A model generated the notes under the pieces. The model was not told the origin of the DNA, did not search any database, and worked only from the letters and a program-made list of their open reading frames with translations. Shown here piece after piece: positions 23,215 through 31,517 of a stretch of DNA of 64,000 nucleotides (within the stretch, counting starts at the first letter, position 1; the number at the start of each line of letters is the position of its first letter). The DNA lies in NCBI RefSeq assembly GCF_000003815.2, contig NC_049985.1:19067480-19131479 (forward strand), read 5' to 3'. The position numbers and the translations under genes were made by a program. This stretch comes from Branchiostoma floridae. Taxonomy: Eukaryota > Chordata > Leptocardii > Amphioxiformes > Branchiostomatidae.

Positions 23215-24239
23215 TGTACTGGCGGTGCGTGCTCATGAATATTAATTAGATTCTTGACAACCTTACGTTATGCAGTACAATACGCATACATCACTCTATC
23301 AACTTGAAATTGATTTGTTTTCCGCCCAAGTCCATGAGACCTACGGAATCAGTAAGGAGTGTTAGGTAAGTGAATATCGACATTCTTAAGTTTCTATGGA
23401 CTCTAGTAGATCAGGAAATATTCAGGTGTGTCTGACAGTCTTGGAACGTTCAAATTTGAAGTAATCTTGGACAGGTTTCTCTTATGTTATAATAACTACG
23501 TTGTGGTAGATTGGCATATGTTATACGCAGCTCAATATGTGGCGCTCTGGTTGAATAAAATACGGTGTTTTCGTGAAATGGCTGCTTCTTATCGAACATA
23601 AGATATGTGTTCACACAAAAACTGTCAAAGCACTTAAAAGCACCCAAGATTAGATAAAGAAAACAGAGGTTCTTGTCGCGTATTTTTATATTTTAGCGAA
23701 GGTGTAAAACCTTGACAATGTTTTTGTCTTACCACTTCGGCTCTTCAATTTCGTGTCCCAAATGTGGTGCTCTGATTGCTTAAGTACGTTAACAAAATGT
23801 ACTGATTATTAAACAGAAGGTAATTGTGCACTAAAAATCACGATGAAATACCATTGGAAAATTGACGAAAATGGAGATTCTAGGAGTGATATTTTTGACA
23901 CTATGTTATTGTCATACTACCGTAGCCTTCATAATATCCGTGCACTAAAAAAAAAACATGTAGCTTTCAGTTAAATCAAAATACGTTTGTTTTCTTCCAT
24001 GGCTTTTGGTTATTGAGGTAACAAATTTTGTAGACACAAAACCACCAAAAAGCAACAAAAAGCACTGATAGGAAAATGTCGAAAAACTGTCGCCATATAT
24101 GGAGTATGTTGCGAACACCAAGTGGGGAGGGGGGATATCGTTGACGTTGGGCAACAGACCCGTTGCCCAAGACAACGTCACGTGCAGTTAGTTGATTCAG
24201 TATCGAAACCTTGATGTGTATGTTTGTGTTGATACCCTT
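23215..24239. repeat. Outer part of the left arm of the NXPE inverted duplication
   Basis: This kilobase is the inverse of about 53969-54950: for example CGTGCACTAAA / TTTAGTGCATG, GGTAGATTGGCATATGTTAT against ATATATGCCAATCTACC, and GATTCAGTATCGAAACC against its complement near 54000. It is separated from the rest of the left arm (from 37190) by the LINE plus viral element. Confidence 0.75.
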
Positions 24240-24541
24240 CATTCATTCATTCATTCATTCATTTGTCATCCTCTTGAGAGGTGATGCAAACGAAGTTGGC
24301 CTTCCAGAATTGCCTGTCCTTCATCGCCGTAAGAAGACCTTTCCCCTCCAGACCTGTTTCTTCCTCAATGAGCTTCTTGAGAGTTGAGCTTGGACGACCG
24401 ACTCTTCTCTTAGTGTCGGGGGACCACAACAATAATCTACCAGCTGGTTCGTTGGCTCGTGCCACTTGACCCGCAAGGCACAGCCGTCGCTGTTTCACTT
24501 TTGTAGAGACTTTTGGTAGTGGTCCGTACAATTGTTTGTTT
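24240..24541 (-). mobile_element. LINE, 3' part (RT C-terminus and tail)
   Basis: The minus-strand frame ending at 24259 codes the C-terminal LINE block (LYGPLPKVS, RRLCLAGQVARANEPAG, GRPSSTLKKLIEEETGL). Its 3' tail is a (GAAT)n microsatellite at 24240-24264. CCCTT at 24235-24239 is repeated at 37190-37194 as the likely target duplication. The 5' part of the same LINE is at 35671-37189 beyond the viral element; deleting that element and one GTAGTA restores an uninterrupted reading frame. Confidence 0.88.
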
Positions 24542-24547
24542 GTAGTA

Positions 24548-24860
24548 AGTAGTAGTATAGTAGCGACACGCTGACTATCATTATTCAGGTGGAGCAAGGT
24601 GGAGCAGGTCAGAGGTCAGATATGATGTATTCAGGCGCAGGTCAGAGGTCAAATATGATGTATTCAGGCGCAGGTCAGAGGTCAGATATGATGTATTCAG
24701 GCGCAGGTCAGAGATCACATATAATTTATTCAGGCGGCGCAGGTCAGGGGTCAGATATCATATATTCAGGCGGAGCAAGGTAACTATGACAACCCCACCC
24801 CACCCCAAATGAACCTCCCCCTCCCCAATTGTGAAAGACATGCCCTTATTTGGCCTGGTT
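24548..24860 (+). repeat. Outer left terminal inverted repeat
   Basis: Inverse of 35365-35664 with few differences: one more 33-bp-type unit segment and the additional AGT. The similarity ends at GGCCTGGTT, after which the left end leads to RNR2 and the right end to a Bcl-2-like gene. Confidence 0.9.
24606..24753 (+). promoter_or_regulatory. DR1 nuclear-receptor element array, outer left terminus
   Basis: Five AGGTCA-n-AGGTCA direct repeats at 24606-24618, 24639-24651, 24672-24684, 24705-24717 (second half AGATCA) and 24741-24753 (second half GGGTCA). The period is 33, 33, 33 and 36 bp, about three helical turns, each in a CAGGCGC...GATATGATGTATT unit. DR1 is the known site type for RXR heterodimers, HNF4 and COUP-TF; regulatory use here is inferred. 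Confidence 0.6.
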
Positions 24861-24930
24861 CTAAGTCTCTATCGCATAAAATAAAGATGACAATGACCGT
24901 TTGATTTTTCTATTCTTTTATTCTCTACTT

Positions 24931-25965
24931 TCAAAAGTCAGCATCCAGCGTGAACTTTTGCTGTTCAGAGGAGGACATCACGCCCATCTTCTGGTACTCC
25001 CCCACCCTCTTCTCAAAGAAGTTGGTCTTTCCCTCCAGAGAAATGTTCTCCATGAAGTCAAAGGGGTTCTCGCTGTTGTAAAGCTTACTGCACATGAGTT
25101 CCCCCAGCAGTCTATCTGCGACAAACTCGATGTACTGTTTCATCAGGTCTTGATTCATCCCAATCAGCTTCACGGGAAGAGCTTCCGTCAGGAACTCTTG
25201 CTCAATCTTAACAGCATCGTCGATAATCTGGTAAATGCGCTCCTCACTGGGCTTATTGATCAGATAGCTGACCATAAGACAGGCAAAGTCGGTGTGCAGA
25301 CCCTCGTCTCTACTGATCAGCTCATTAGAGAAAGTTAGCCCCGGCATGAGCCCTCTTTTCCTCAACCAGAAAATTGCTGCGAAGGCCCCGGAGAAAAATA
25401 TCCCTTCCACAGCGGCAAACGCAACCACACGATCCCCAAAAGTGCTTTTCTCGTCTCCACTCCATCTAAGGGCCCAGTCAGCCTTCTTCTTTACACAAGG
25501 TATGGTCTCAATGGCACTGAACAGATGCTCTCTCTCATGCGGATCCTTCACGTAGGTGTCGATTAAGAGACTGTACATTTCAGAATGAATGTTCTCAATG
25601 GCAATCTGGAAGCCATAGAAGCACCTTACCTCAGTCACCTGCACCTCTTTGGTGAATCTCTCTACCAGATTTTCATTCACGATACCGTCACTAGCTGCAA
25701 AAAACGCCAGGACGTGTTTGATGAAGTATTTTTCGTTGTCATTCAGACTCTCCCAATGCTCCAAGTCCTTAGAGAGATCTACTTCCTCCGTTGTCCAGAA
25801 TGATGCTACGGCCTTCTTGTACATGCGCCAGATGTCGCGGTACTGGACGGGAAAAATGACGAAGCGTCTGGGGTTTTCACGCAGTAGGGGCTCACACTGC
25901 ATCTCTCGGTCTACAGAGACCTTCAGTACGGACTGCTTAGGCTTCGGTGACTGCGCTGGAAGCAT
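24931..25965 (-). CDS. RRM2-like: Ribonucleotide reductase small subunit (R2), intact and intronless
   Basis: The 344-residue protein is full length for a class Ia R2. It converts nucleotides to deoxynucleotides together with R1, using a di-iron tyrosyl radical. Expected iron ligands are visible at Asp93, Glu124, His127, Glu187, Glu221 and His224, the radical tyrosine is Tyr131 (S-E-M-Y-S), and the C-terminal tail FTLDADF that docks on R1 is intact. The N-terminus is short compared with cellular animal R2, lacking the long regulatory extension. No coding introns are present. The 3' end points at the element's left terminus and AATAAA lies about 20 bases after the stop. Probably captured from an animal host to supply dNTPs for viral DNA synthesis; whether it is expressed from this copy is unknown. 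Confidence 0.92.
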   Translation of the reverse strand: MLPAQSPKPKQSVLKVSVDREMQCEPLLRENPRRFVIFPVQYRDIWRMYKKAVASFWTTEEVDLSKDLEHWESLNDNEKYFIKHVLAFFAASDGIVNENLVERFTKEVQVTEVRCFYGFQIAIENIHSEMYSLLIDTYVKDPHEREHLFSAIETIPCVKKKADWALRWSGDEKSTFGDRVVAFAAVEGIFFSGAFAAIFWLRKRGLMPGLTFSNELISRDEGLHTDFACLMVSYLINKPSEERIYQIIDDAVKIEQEFLTEALPVKLIGMNQDLMKQYIEFVADRLLGELMCSKLYNSENPFDFMENISLEGKTNFFEKRVGEYQKMGVMSSSEQQKFTLDADF

Positions 25966-25977
25966 CTTGCGGCGGAC

Positions 25978-26070
25978 CTGTTAGCAAAAAAAGGAAGACC
26001 TTTTATCTGGTCTGTCACCATGTATTTGCATATTTACATTTGCTTCAGACGAGTCGGTGCTCTGATTGGT
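25978..26070 (-). promoter_or_regulatory. RNR2 leader: CCAAT box, TATA-like box and splice-acceptor-like tract
   Basis: On the minus strand ACCAATCAGA (26061-26070) is followed about 55 bp later by CAGATAAAAGG (25999-26008), then by CTTCCTTTTTTTGCTAACAG ending 13 bases before the ATG. The last could be a 3' splice site of a leader intron; the first two could be a core promoter. Both readings are plausible and not mutually exclusive. Confidence 0.45.
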
Positions 26071-26234
26071 CCAGATATACAGAGTTTAGGGGGATTCGTA
26101 ATTTCTTAGCTCAAGTCGGGGTGAAACAAAGGTCAGCCTGGAGGGGTCGCATAATCCGGGCGGCTTCATCGTTATATGTCACATACTAATGAACCTATTT
26201 GAACGTATAGGTAAGTATCACGTGTGAACATATG

Positions 26235-26312
26235 CCATGCACATACATGCATTGAATCATTGCTTTGGAGTCGCTATACGTCTTGCCCCGGAGTAGCTCC
26301 GGAGTCAGGTAT
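26235..26312 (-). repeat. Single copy of the CTCCGGAG spacer unit
   Basis: GAATCATTGCTTTGGAGTCG CTATACGT and CTCCGGAG match, in inverse orientation, the higher-order unit of the array at 1016-1900. It is located at the equivalent distance upstream of RNR2. Confidence 0.75.
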
Positions 26313-26577
26313 TGCGATAGGTATGGTGTTGTTCTGAATTATCCTTTTGTCGGTAGCGTTATGATTATCCTTTTTATCCGCATCCCTTTTAGTTCATATC
26401 CCTGCGGTATCATCGAGTGCATATTTCCACCGACCGTTGGTTGCTTCTCACGCCATAAACAATGCCTAGTTTACGTCTTTTGTTTCAATTCGGGAACCGT
26501 CTTTGATCGTGGTCTGGTCTTAAGTGTGGTCGCGGCGTTTATCCTTCTGAGGACGGCACTGATTGATGACTTAAGGT

Positions 26578-26856
26578 CTTTCCCACCAACTCTGTTATGA
26601 TATCACCATGGTTACACGTACACATCCCTATGGGGGTACCAACTCATCAGTTGTTGAAAGGGCCGAACAGATCTATTCCCACGCCGAAAACAATGCCCTG
26701 ATAATTGTGCCTTCTTTCCCACCAACTCTGTTATGATATCACCATGGTTACACGTACACATCCCTACGGGGGTACCAACTCATCAGTTGCTGAAAGGGCC
26801 GACAATGAATATAAAATCTGTTCCCACGCCGAAAACAATACCCTCATAATTGTGCC
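26578..26856. repeat. Two-copy tandem duplication of about 136-143 bp
   Basis: CTTTCCCACCAACTCTGTTA starts both units (26578 and 26714), and both end with AATTGTGCC. The second has a small insertion (GACAATGAATATAAAA). It lies upstream of the C2H2 gene promoter and may be regulatory. Confidence 0.85.
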
Positions 26857-26943
26857 TTTTGTCTTCGTGCTTCGTCCCAGACGCCGTGCATATTTTCCGG
26901 GATGTGGGGGAAACCCCTGACACCACCTATTGTTCTAGATCTC

Positions 26944-27954
26944 TATAAAACTCTAAGAGCCAGGGCGAAATTTAGTTGACCATCGGCGTGGGAACTGCGA
27001 GGACGTCTCGGCTCTACTGATATCTCTCTTCTGCGCCGGCCACCTCCGCAAGCTGGACAGCCATCGCCCGGTAAGTCTGTCATCATGTTTTCTTTTAAGT
27101 CTTTCCTCTTGCAACCATAGACCGAAAGAGGCTAACAGTCTTTAGGCCGATACATGCTTTGAGGGTTGTGTTGGTGTTTGTATATTGACCAAAGAACTCG
27201 ATTAGGTGGACGCAACTTTGTTGGACGTATAGACTAGTATTGGAAAACGGCTTTTCTGTCCGTTGTTTTAACATGTCGCTTTAGTTTGGGGCACTGTCTC
27301 AAGAGAGAAGGGCCCGGGGTTGTGAAGTTTTGTCCCTCTAACCAGAATTTATTGTTTGACCAAAGCAAGGAATGAAGAATCGCTCAAACAGGCAAAAGTT
27401 GTTTGCAACCCGGGTAAAACTAGAATATATGTTACTGTATTTTCTCTGCATCAAAACGTGTTTTGAAAAAAAAAAAAACTGTTGCAAAGGTTGTACCAGG
27501 TCATTTTTGTTTAGCTTTCGTGTGGAGTATCGTGTTATGTTTGACACTAGGGGATTCGTGTGAGAACGTTACGAAAACTCTTGCTGTTGTTGTTGTGTCA
27601 TGTTTGTAGTAAATTTCTTTTTGTAAAAAAAATACGCCCTAGATTATGTGATACGCTATATGTTATGTCGAATGCTACCTATGTCATTACCAACTTTGAA
27701 ACGTAACAGTACGTGTGTCACAGATTTTTTACGGAATGTTTTCTCCGCTACCAAAACAAGTATTACCCACCGACAACAACGATTGTTCGTTTACAAAAGA
27801 GCACAGAAGCCATTTCTTTGTTTGTCATGGAATACTGATGAGTGTGCGTCGCTCTAACAAAAGCACTGGAGTATATTACAAATTCAGTGTTTTAAACAAA
27901 GCTTTGTATGTTCTTTCAGAACCCAGCAATGATCAACACTACCGTCAAATAGCC
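26944..27954 (+). promoter_or_regulatory. Promoter, leader exon and leader intron of the element's C2H2 gene
   Basis: TATAAAA at 26944-26950 precedes a leader exon ending GCCCG at 27070 with a strong donor GTAAGT. The acceptor TTCTTTCAG ends at 27919. The second leader part contains a seven-codon upstream open frame (ATG at 27930) before the main ATG at 27955, which has a good context (GCCATGG). The 850-bp intron otherwise contains nothing recognisable. Confidence 0.5.
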
Positions 27955-28029
27955 ATGGCGTTTACTTGTGAAACGTGCGGAAAAGTCTTTACCCAAAAAC
28001 GCAATCTCACTCGGCACCAAAAAGAGTAG
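27955..28029 (+). pseudogene. C2H2 zinc-finger gene cut off after its first finger
   Basis: Twenty-four codons encode one near-complete finger (FTCETCGKVFTQKRNLTRHQ) at the very N-terminus, like the 131-766 gene. The frame ends at a TAG that belongs to the inner terminal sequence (AGTAGTATATAG from 28025). The rest of the gene is gone, so the inner arm joined here inside the gene. Confidence 0.7.
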
Positions 28030-28076
28030 TATATAGTCAACACGCTGACTATCATTATTCAGGCGCAAGCAGGCGC

Positions 28077-28228
28077 AGGTCAAAGGTCATCGCCTGCCTA
28101 GTGGAGCAGGTCAAAGGTCAGATATTATTTAGTCAGGGCGGGTCAGAGGTCAGAAGTCACATATTATGTATTCAGGCGCAGGTCAGAGGTCAGATATAAT
28201 GTATTCAGGTCGAGCAGGTCAGGGGTCA
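28077..28228 (+). promoter_or_regulatory. DR1 nuclear-receptor element array, inner arm
   Basis: Five sites: 28077-28089 and 28108-28120 (both AGGTCAAAGGTCA, the exact DR1 consensus), 28140-28152, 28180-28192 and 28216-28228. The half-sites and one-base spacing are kept although the surrounding sequence has diverged from the other termini. It lies 110 bp upstream of the Bcl-2-like ATG. Confidence 0.65.
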
Positions 28229-28338
28229 GATATTTTATATTCATGCAACTATGACAACCGCCACGCCCTCTCTCCCTCTCGAATCGTGAAAGACATGCCC
28301 TTATTTGGCCTGGTTAAGTCTACTGAGATCAGTCTTTC

Positions 28339-28842
28339 ATGGATGCGCTGAAAGCACAAACAACAGACCTCTTTCGCCAGTTACTATATCACAAAGCCCC
28401 AGGCTTGTTTCCCCAACACCGACGACGCCCCAATTCGGTGGAGTACGTAAAAGTAGTACAATGGGTGGATGCGATCTCGGCGGAAGAGGAATATCAAAAG
28501 ATTATTGACAATTTCATGGACAACGTGCCCAACGCGAGAGATGGGCTGAAAACGGTGCTCCAAAAAGTACTGCAAGAGGAACGATTAAACTGGGGTCGAC
28601 TCGTTATCGCAATGTCTTTCGCCGTGGACGTGTTTGTTAACTTGCCCGAACGGTATGAAGGAAGTACCGACGCCAGCTCCACCGAGTTAGCAACGTTGAT
28701 TTGCGACTATGCGGGAAACTGGTTGTTACACCAACGTGGATGGGACGGATGGCTTGACCGTCGCCGGCACGACAAGTATCCATCGTTTGTACAGTGTCTC
28801 TGTTGGCTTCTCACTGCTCACGTTTGCATCATCGTGACGTAG
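28339..28842 (+). CDS. Bcl-2-like protein, inner-arm copy
   Basis: The 167-residue protein has a BH1-like motif NWGRLV (84-89), a BH2-like motif NWLLHQRGWDGW (127-138) and a hydrophobic C-terminal anchor (about 150-166). The length fits compact viral Bcl-2 proteins. Known members bind pro-apoptotic Bax/Bak or BH3 proteins at mitochondria or ER and delay cell death; that function is inferred here. BH3 and BH4 are not clear. The gene reads inward from the DR1 array, ahead of the PC4 promoter. Its frame is intact, as is that of the second copy at 34847-35341, despite their divergence, which argues for past selection on both. Confidence 0.8.
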   Translation: MDALKAQTTDLFRQLLYHKAPGLFPQHRRRPNSVEYVKVVQWVDAISAEEEYQKIIDNFMDNVPNARDGLKTVLQKVLQEERLNWGRLVIAMSFAVDVFVNLPERYEGSTDASSTELATLICDYAGNWLLHQRGWDGWLDRRRHDKYPSFVQCLCWLLTAHVCIIVT

Positions 28843-28959
28843 ATTTTGCACTGAACACGCCCGAACATGTAGCATGTTAAAACACGCCCACGCACGGTAC
28901 GCTGGTTGGCCAACTCTCGGTGCAAGGTTGATTTACATAAATGCATGAGTGGATGAGCT

Positions 28960-29072
28960 GCACGCTAATTGGTTGGGGCAGGGCAAGAGGTCCTCATAAA
29001 GGCAGACCCGCCGCGATCTAGCGCACCTACGGATCTCCGCCGCCTCGCTGACGACCAAGAACCCGACGAGCC
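28960..29072 (+). promoter_or_regulatory. Promoter of the PC4 gene, inner-arm copy
   Basis: An inverted CCAAT box (TAATTGG, about 28967) is followed by a TATA-like CATAAAGG (about 28995) and a leader of some 75 bp to the ATG at 29073. The same arrangement is mirrored at 34638-34750. Confidence 0.45.
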
Positions 29073-29204
29073 ATGGACGACTCAGTGATTTATCCGAAAG
29101 ATCTCCAATATTGGAGGACACTACCCGCGTACGCCGGGCTCTCCAAACCTCCACAGGCGGACGCAGCGACGCAGACGATTAACCATGCATACGTTAATCG
29201 TTAA
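29073..29204 (+). pseudogene. Truncated PC4-gene start in the inner arm
   Basis: The first 35 codons match the tandem-PC4 protein at 34107-34637; after the arm ends at 29176 the frame runs for only a few unrelated codons to a TAA. Its tail overlaps the protease stop codon by 11 bases. It has no PC4 domain. Confidence 0.8.
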
Positions 29205-29739
29205 ACGCTCGATCAAAGTCTTCTAGGGTTCTCGCTATCTGTCGCATGACGAGCTCAAGGTCGACCACGGGAGCGTCTATATCAAAATGCCGCTCTATAA
29301 ACTCTGCTACGGATACATCGTTCAGTTCTAAGTCACTGCTAAACATATCTATTATGCTAGTCATCGGAATATTTCTGCATCTGTGCAAGAGGTAGAACAG
29401 GCAGTGCTGCCCACAAGTGGTAGACAGTCTAGCTTGTATCTGGCGCTTGTTACGAATCCACGGAAGGCGCGTATTTCGCCGCAATAATCTTAGTATAGGG
29501 CGGGGATACAGACTAGGGGCACGGCCATAAGAATCAAAGAATTCGCCCCGTCCTTCCCCGTCGAAATATATAGCCAGCCAATGTTGCCCGGGCTTATTGC
29601 TTGGGTCAGTATTAACGACGTAAGCGCTTGGGTAGACCGGTACACGCCTCGGAAGCCGATCTGAAGCAAAGACTCCGCGGAGGTGAGGTGCCGTGTTCTT
29701 GTCGCTCCGTAAGACGGCGTACATCTGTCTCGTGTCCAT
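29194..29739 (-). CDS. Adenain-like (Ulp1/C5-type) cysteine protease
   Basis: The 181-residue protein has the adenovirus-protease fold signature: His53 in GQHWLAIYF, Asp69 in EFFDSYG, and the nucleophile Cys109 in TTCGQHC with an upstream Gln. In adenoviruses and Polintons this enzyme cleaves capsid and core precursors during maturation. Its ATG lies two bases after the major capsid stop codon, the last gene of a compact morphogenesis cassette. The frame is intact. Confidence 0.85.
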   Translation of the reverse strand: MDTRQMYAVLRSDKNTAPHLRGVFASDRLPRRVPVYPSAYVVNTDPSNKPGQHWLAIYFDGEGRGEFFDSYGRAPSLYPRPILRLLRRNTRLPWIRNKRQIQARLSTTCGQHCLFYLLHRCRNIPMTSIIDMFSSDLELNDVSVAEFIERHFDIDAPVVDLELVMRQIARTLEDFDRAFND

Positions 29740-29741
29740 CT

Positions 29742-31079
29742 CTAGTTGCTGTAGTCAAAGCTGATGTTTCTCTGCCTGTCAATCTCCAGGAGATTGTCGA
29801 ACTCAGCGAGGACCACCGCCACCACCGTTTGATCTAAAGCCTGTGCAAAATGAGGCTCCAGGCGAAGGTTTCCCTGTCTGATTATGTTAAAATGGTCCCC
29901 ACCGAGGCCGCAGAGGTCAGGACTTAGATCGTAACACCACACCGTGAAGCCCTTGTCGTAGTCGCTTCTCGCGATCAGGTTCCCGCTGTCTTGTCCTTGC
30001 TTGCCTGTCGTTCCAAACAAGTTCATGTAGGATCTGACGAACTGTCCCTCGGCAAAGTTGGGTGTCAGCGCTTTGTGAGGCACCTCCTGCCCATTGACGC
30101 AGAGACTGATGTAGTTCAAGTTAAAGTGTTGAAAGTTAAAGGGGTTGGTACCGAACGACCCCTGAAATGCTGCGTTGTCCACCAGAGCGATCGCCACGCG
30201 TTTGGGGACCTGTCCCAGGAACAGATTGTCGCTCGACACTGAATGGTTACCACGCGGAATTGTAAAAGGTTTTAACTGAACTCTCTTAAGGGCACACTTG
30301 GCCGTCTGCTTGTTGAGTTGACTTTCGATGGACAGCTGATAGGTGGGTAACAGGTTGACTTTTCTCATAAAGACGGCGGCCTCCGTGATGACAATTTTGA
30401 ACTGATCCCCAGGCGACATGAGACAGAATTGATGTTTCGATCGGTGCAGCTTGATTTTAACGTCGACTTTGCTGAGCAAAAAGCGATCTTGATGAAACAG
30501 ATCGACGTGTAGGGGTCCTATGAGGTCCACTTCGCGACTGTTGCGGGTCATGTTGGCATGCTTCACCAATCCCTCGTTTGCCACTGCGCCCTGATCTGTT
30601 GGGTAGGGGTCGACCAAGTGAAGTCGTCCCGGCGTGTCTTGATAGAAAAGTTCGGATGTCAGCTGCGATTGCTTTGCTTCAGACCCAAAGTTTAGCAGCG
30701 TCTCCAGGTAAGCACGATATGGATAGCAATTAGTGGAATCCGTTATGTCCTTGCCAGCGACCGTAACCGTGACTTGCGAGAAGAGCGATTGAAGAAACAG
30801 GTTTACCGGGCCTACCTTGGCGTTGTCCGGCAGGTCGTTACCGTTAGGAAGAACGATCTTGGCTTTCACGTACAATTTCGTCTGGGAAAGGTCCGTAAAC
30901 TCTTCCCCCGCTCCAGGAATGTCAAATTCTATCGGGGAAGACTCGGCGAGACGTCGACTGGCCACCGGATGATACTCTACCCATCTACCGTCCGTTATGG
31001 TCGTCTGAGTTGGCGGTACCTCAAACAGATCCAATTCTGATTTGGTGCAGGAACACGACAGGGGATGAATGTGGGCCAT
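29742..31079 (-). CDS. Major capsid protein (double jelly-roll, F54H12.2-like family)
   Basis: From the ATG at 31079 the protein has 445 residues. The frame is open to 31175, but the start at 31079 is 16 bases after the PX-like stop and begins MAHIHPLSCSC, followed by KSELDLFEVPPTQT. This is the conserved opening of the family annotated in many animal genomes as F54H12.2-like, which I take to be the Polinton/adintovirus hexon-like capsid protein. Beta-rich composition agrees with a jelly roll. It would form the trimeric capsomers of an icosahedral shell. No frame break. Confidence 0.8.
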   Translation of the reverse strand: MAHIHPLSCSCTKSELDLFEVPPTQTTITDGRWVEYHPVASRRLAESSPIEFDIPGAGEEFTDLSQTKLYVKAKIVLPNGNDLPDNAKVGPVNLFLQSLFSQVTVTVAGKDITDSTNCYPYRAYLETLLNFGSEAKQSQLTSELFYQDTPGRLHLVDPYPTDQGAVANEGLVKHANMTRNSREVDLIGPLHVDLFHQDRFLLSKVDVKIKLHRSKHQFCLMSPGDQFKIVITEAAVFMRKVNLLPTYQLSIESQLNKQTAKCALKRVQLKPFTIPRGNHSVSSDNLFLGQVPKRVAIALVDNAAFQGSFGTNPFNFQHFNLNYISLCVNGQEVPHKALTPNFAEGQFVRSYMNLFGTTGKQGQDSGNLIARSDYDKGFTVWCYDLSPDLCGLGGDHFNIIRQGNLRLEPHFAQALDQTVVAVVLAEFDNLLEIDRQRNISFDYSN

Positions 31080-31095
31080 ATCGTTTAGATCGTGA

Positions 31096-31515
31096 CTAGC
31101 TGAAGATATCGGGAGAGGTACGTCCGCGCTGTGCACCGACTCTCTTGCGACTGACTGCACGCGGTCTCGTTCCACGTTTTAATGGCTTCTTTCCTCTGCC
31201 CGCCCCTCGTCCTTTGATTTGCCCCACCGGTGCAGGCGGTGCACGCACCCTGGCTCTTTTCTGCCCAGACATCAGACGTTGTCCAAACTCGCCGGCTCTA
31301 CGTTTGGCAGCGCGTTTGACCCCTTGACCATTTAAGACATCATGAGCTAAATCCATACCGCTCCTTAGAGCCTGTCTTCCCACATTTTGGGCCCCTCGTT
31401 TCAGTAGGGGTACGGCGGATCTGAGCAAACCGCGAAAAATCCCTCCCAACCCGTAACCACGCTGCATAGACCGTCCGTAATACACCGGCAACTGTCCTCC
31501 TCGCTGTCCGGTCAT
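31096..31515 (-). CDS. PX-like basic core protein
   Basis: The 139-residue protein is rich in Arg, Lys and Gly. It has an N-terminal YYGRSMQRGYGLGGIFRG segment with an amphipathic GLLRSAVPLLKRGAQ helix, and a C-terminal RGRTSPDIF end. This matches the adenovirus pX/pVI-like core protein of adintoviruses and Polintons, thought to bind DNA inside the virion or act on membranes. The ATG is two bases after the penton-like stop. The C-terminal lysine/arginine runs resemble nuclear localisation signals. Confidence 0.7.
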   Translation of the reverse strand: MTGQRGGQLPVYYGRSMQRGYGLGGIFRGLLRSAVPLLKRGAQNVGRQALRSGMDLAHDVLNGQGVKRAAKRRAGEFGQRLMSGQKRARVRAPPAPVGQIKGRGAGRGKKPLKRGTRPRAVSRKRVGAQRGRTSPDIFS

Positions 31516-31517
31516 AT

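Larger units (their letters stand above)
28025..29176 (+). repeat. Inner inverted arm (diverged copy of the right end)
   Basis: This 1.15-kb segment is the inverse of 34534-35664. It starts with a diverged terminus (AGTAGTATATAGTCAACACG), then a DR1 array, a Bcl-2-like gene and the promoter plus first 35 codons of the PC4 gene. Its two Bcl-2 proteins differ at roughly one residue in seven, far more than the outer terminal repeats differ. Confidence 0.85.

Noticed and set aside
31080-31175. Upstream extension of the capsid frame by 32 codons
   Set aside because: It would overlap the PX-like gene, and the conserved family opening starts at the ATG at 31079.
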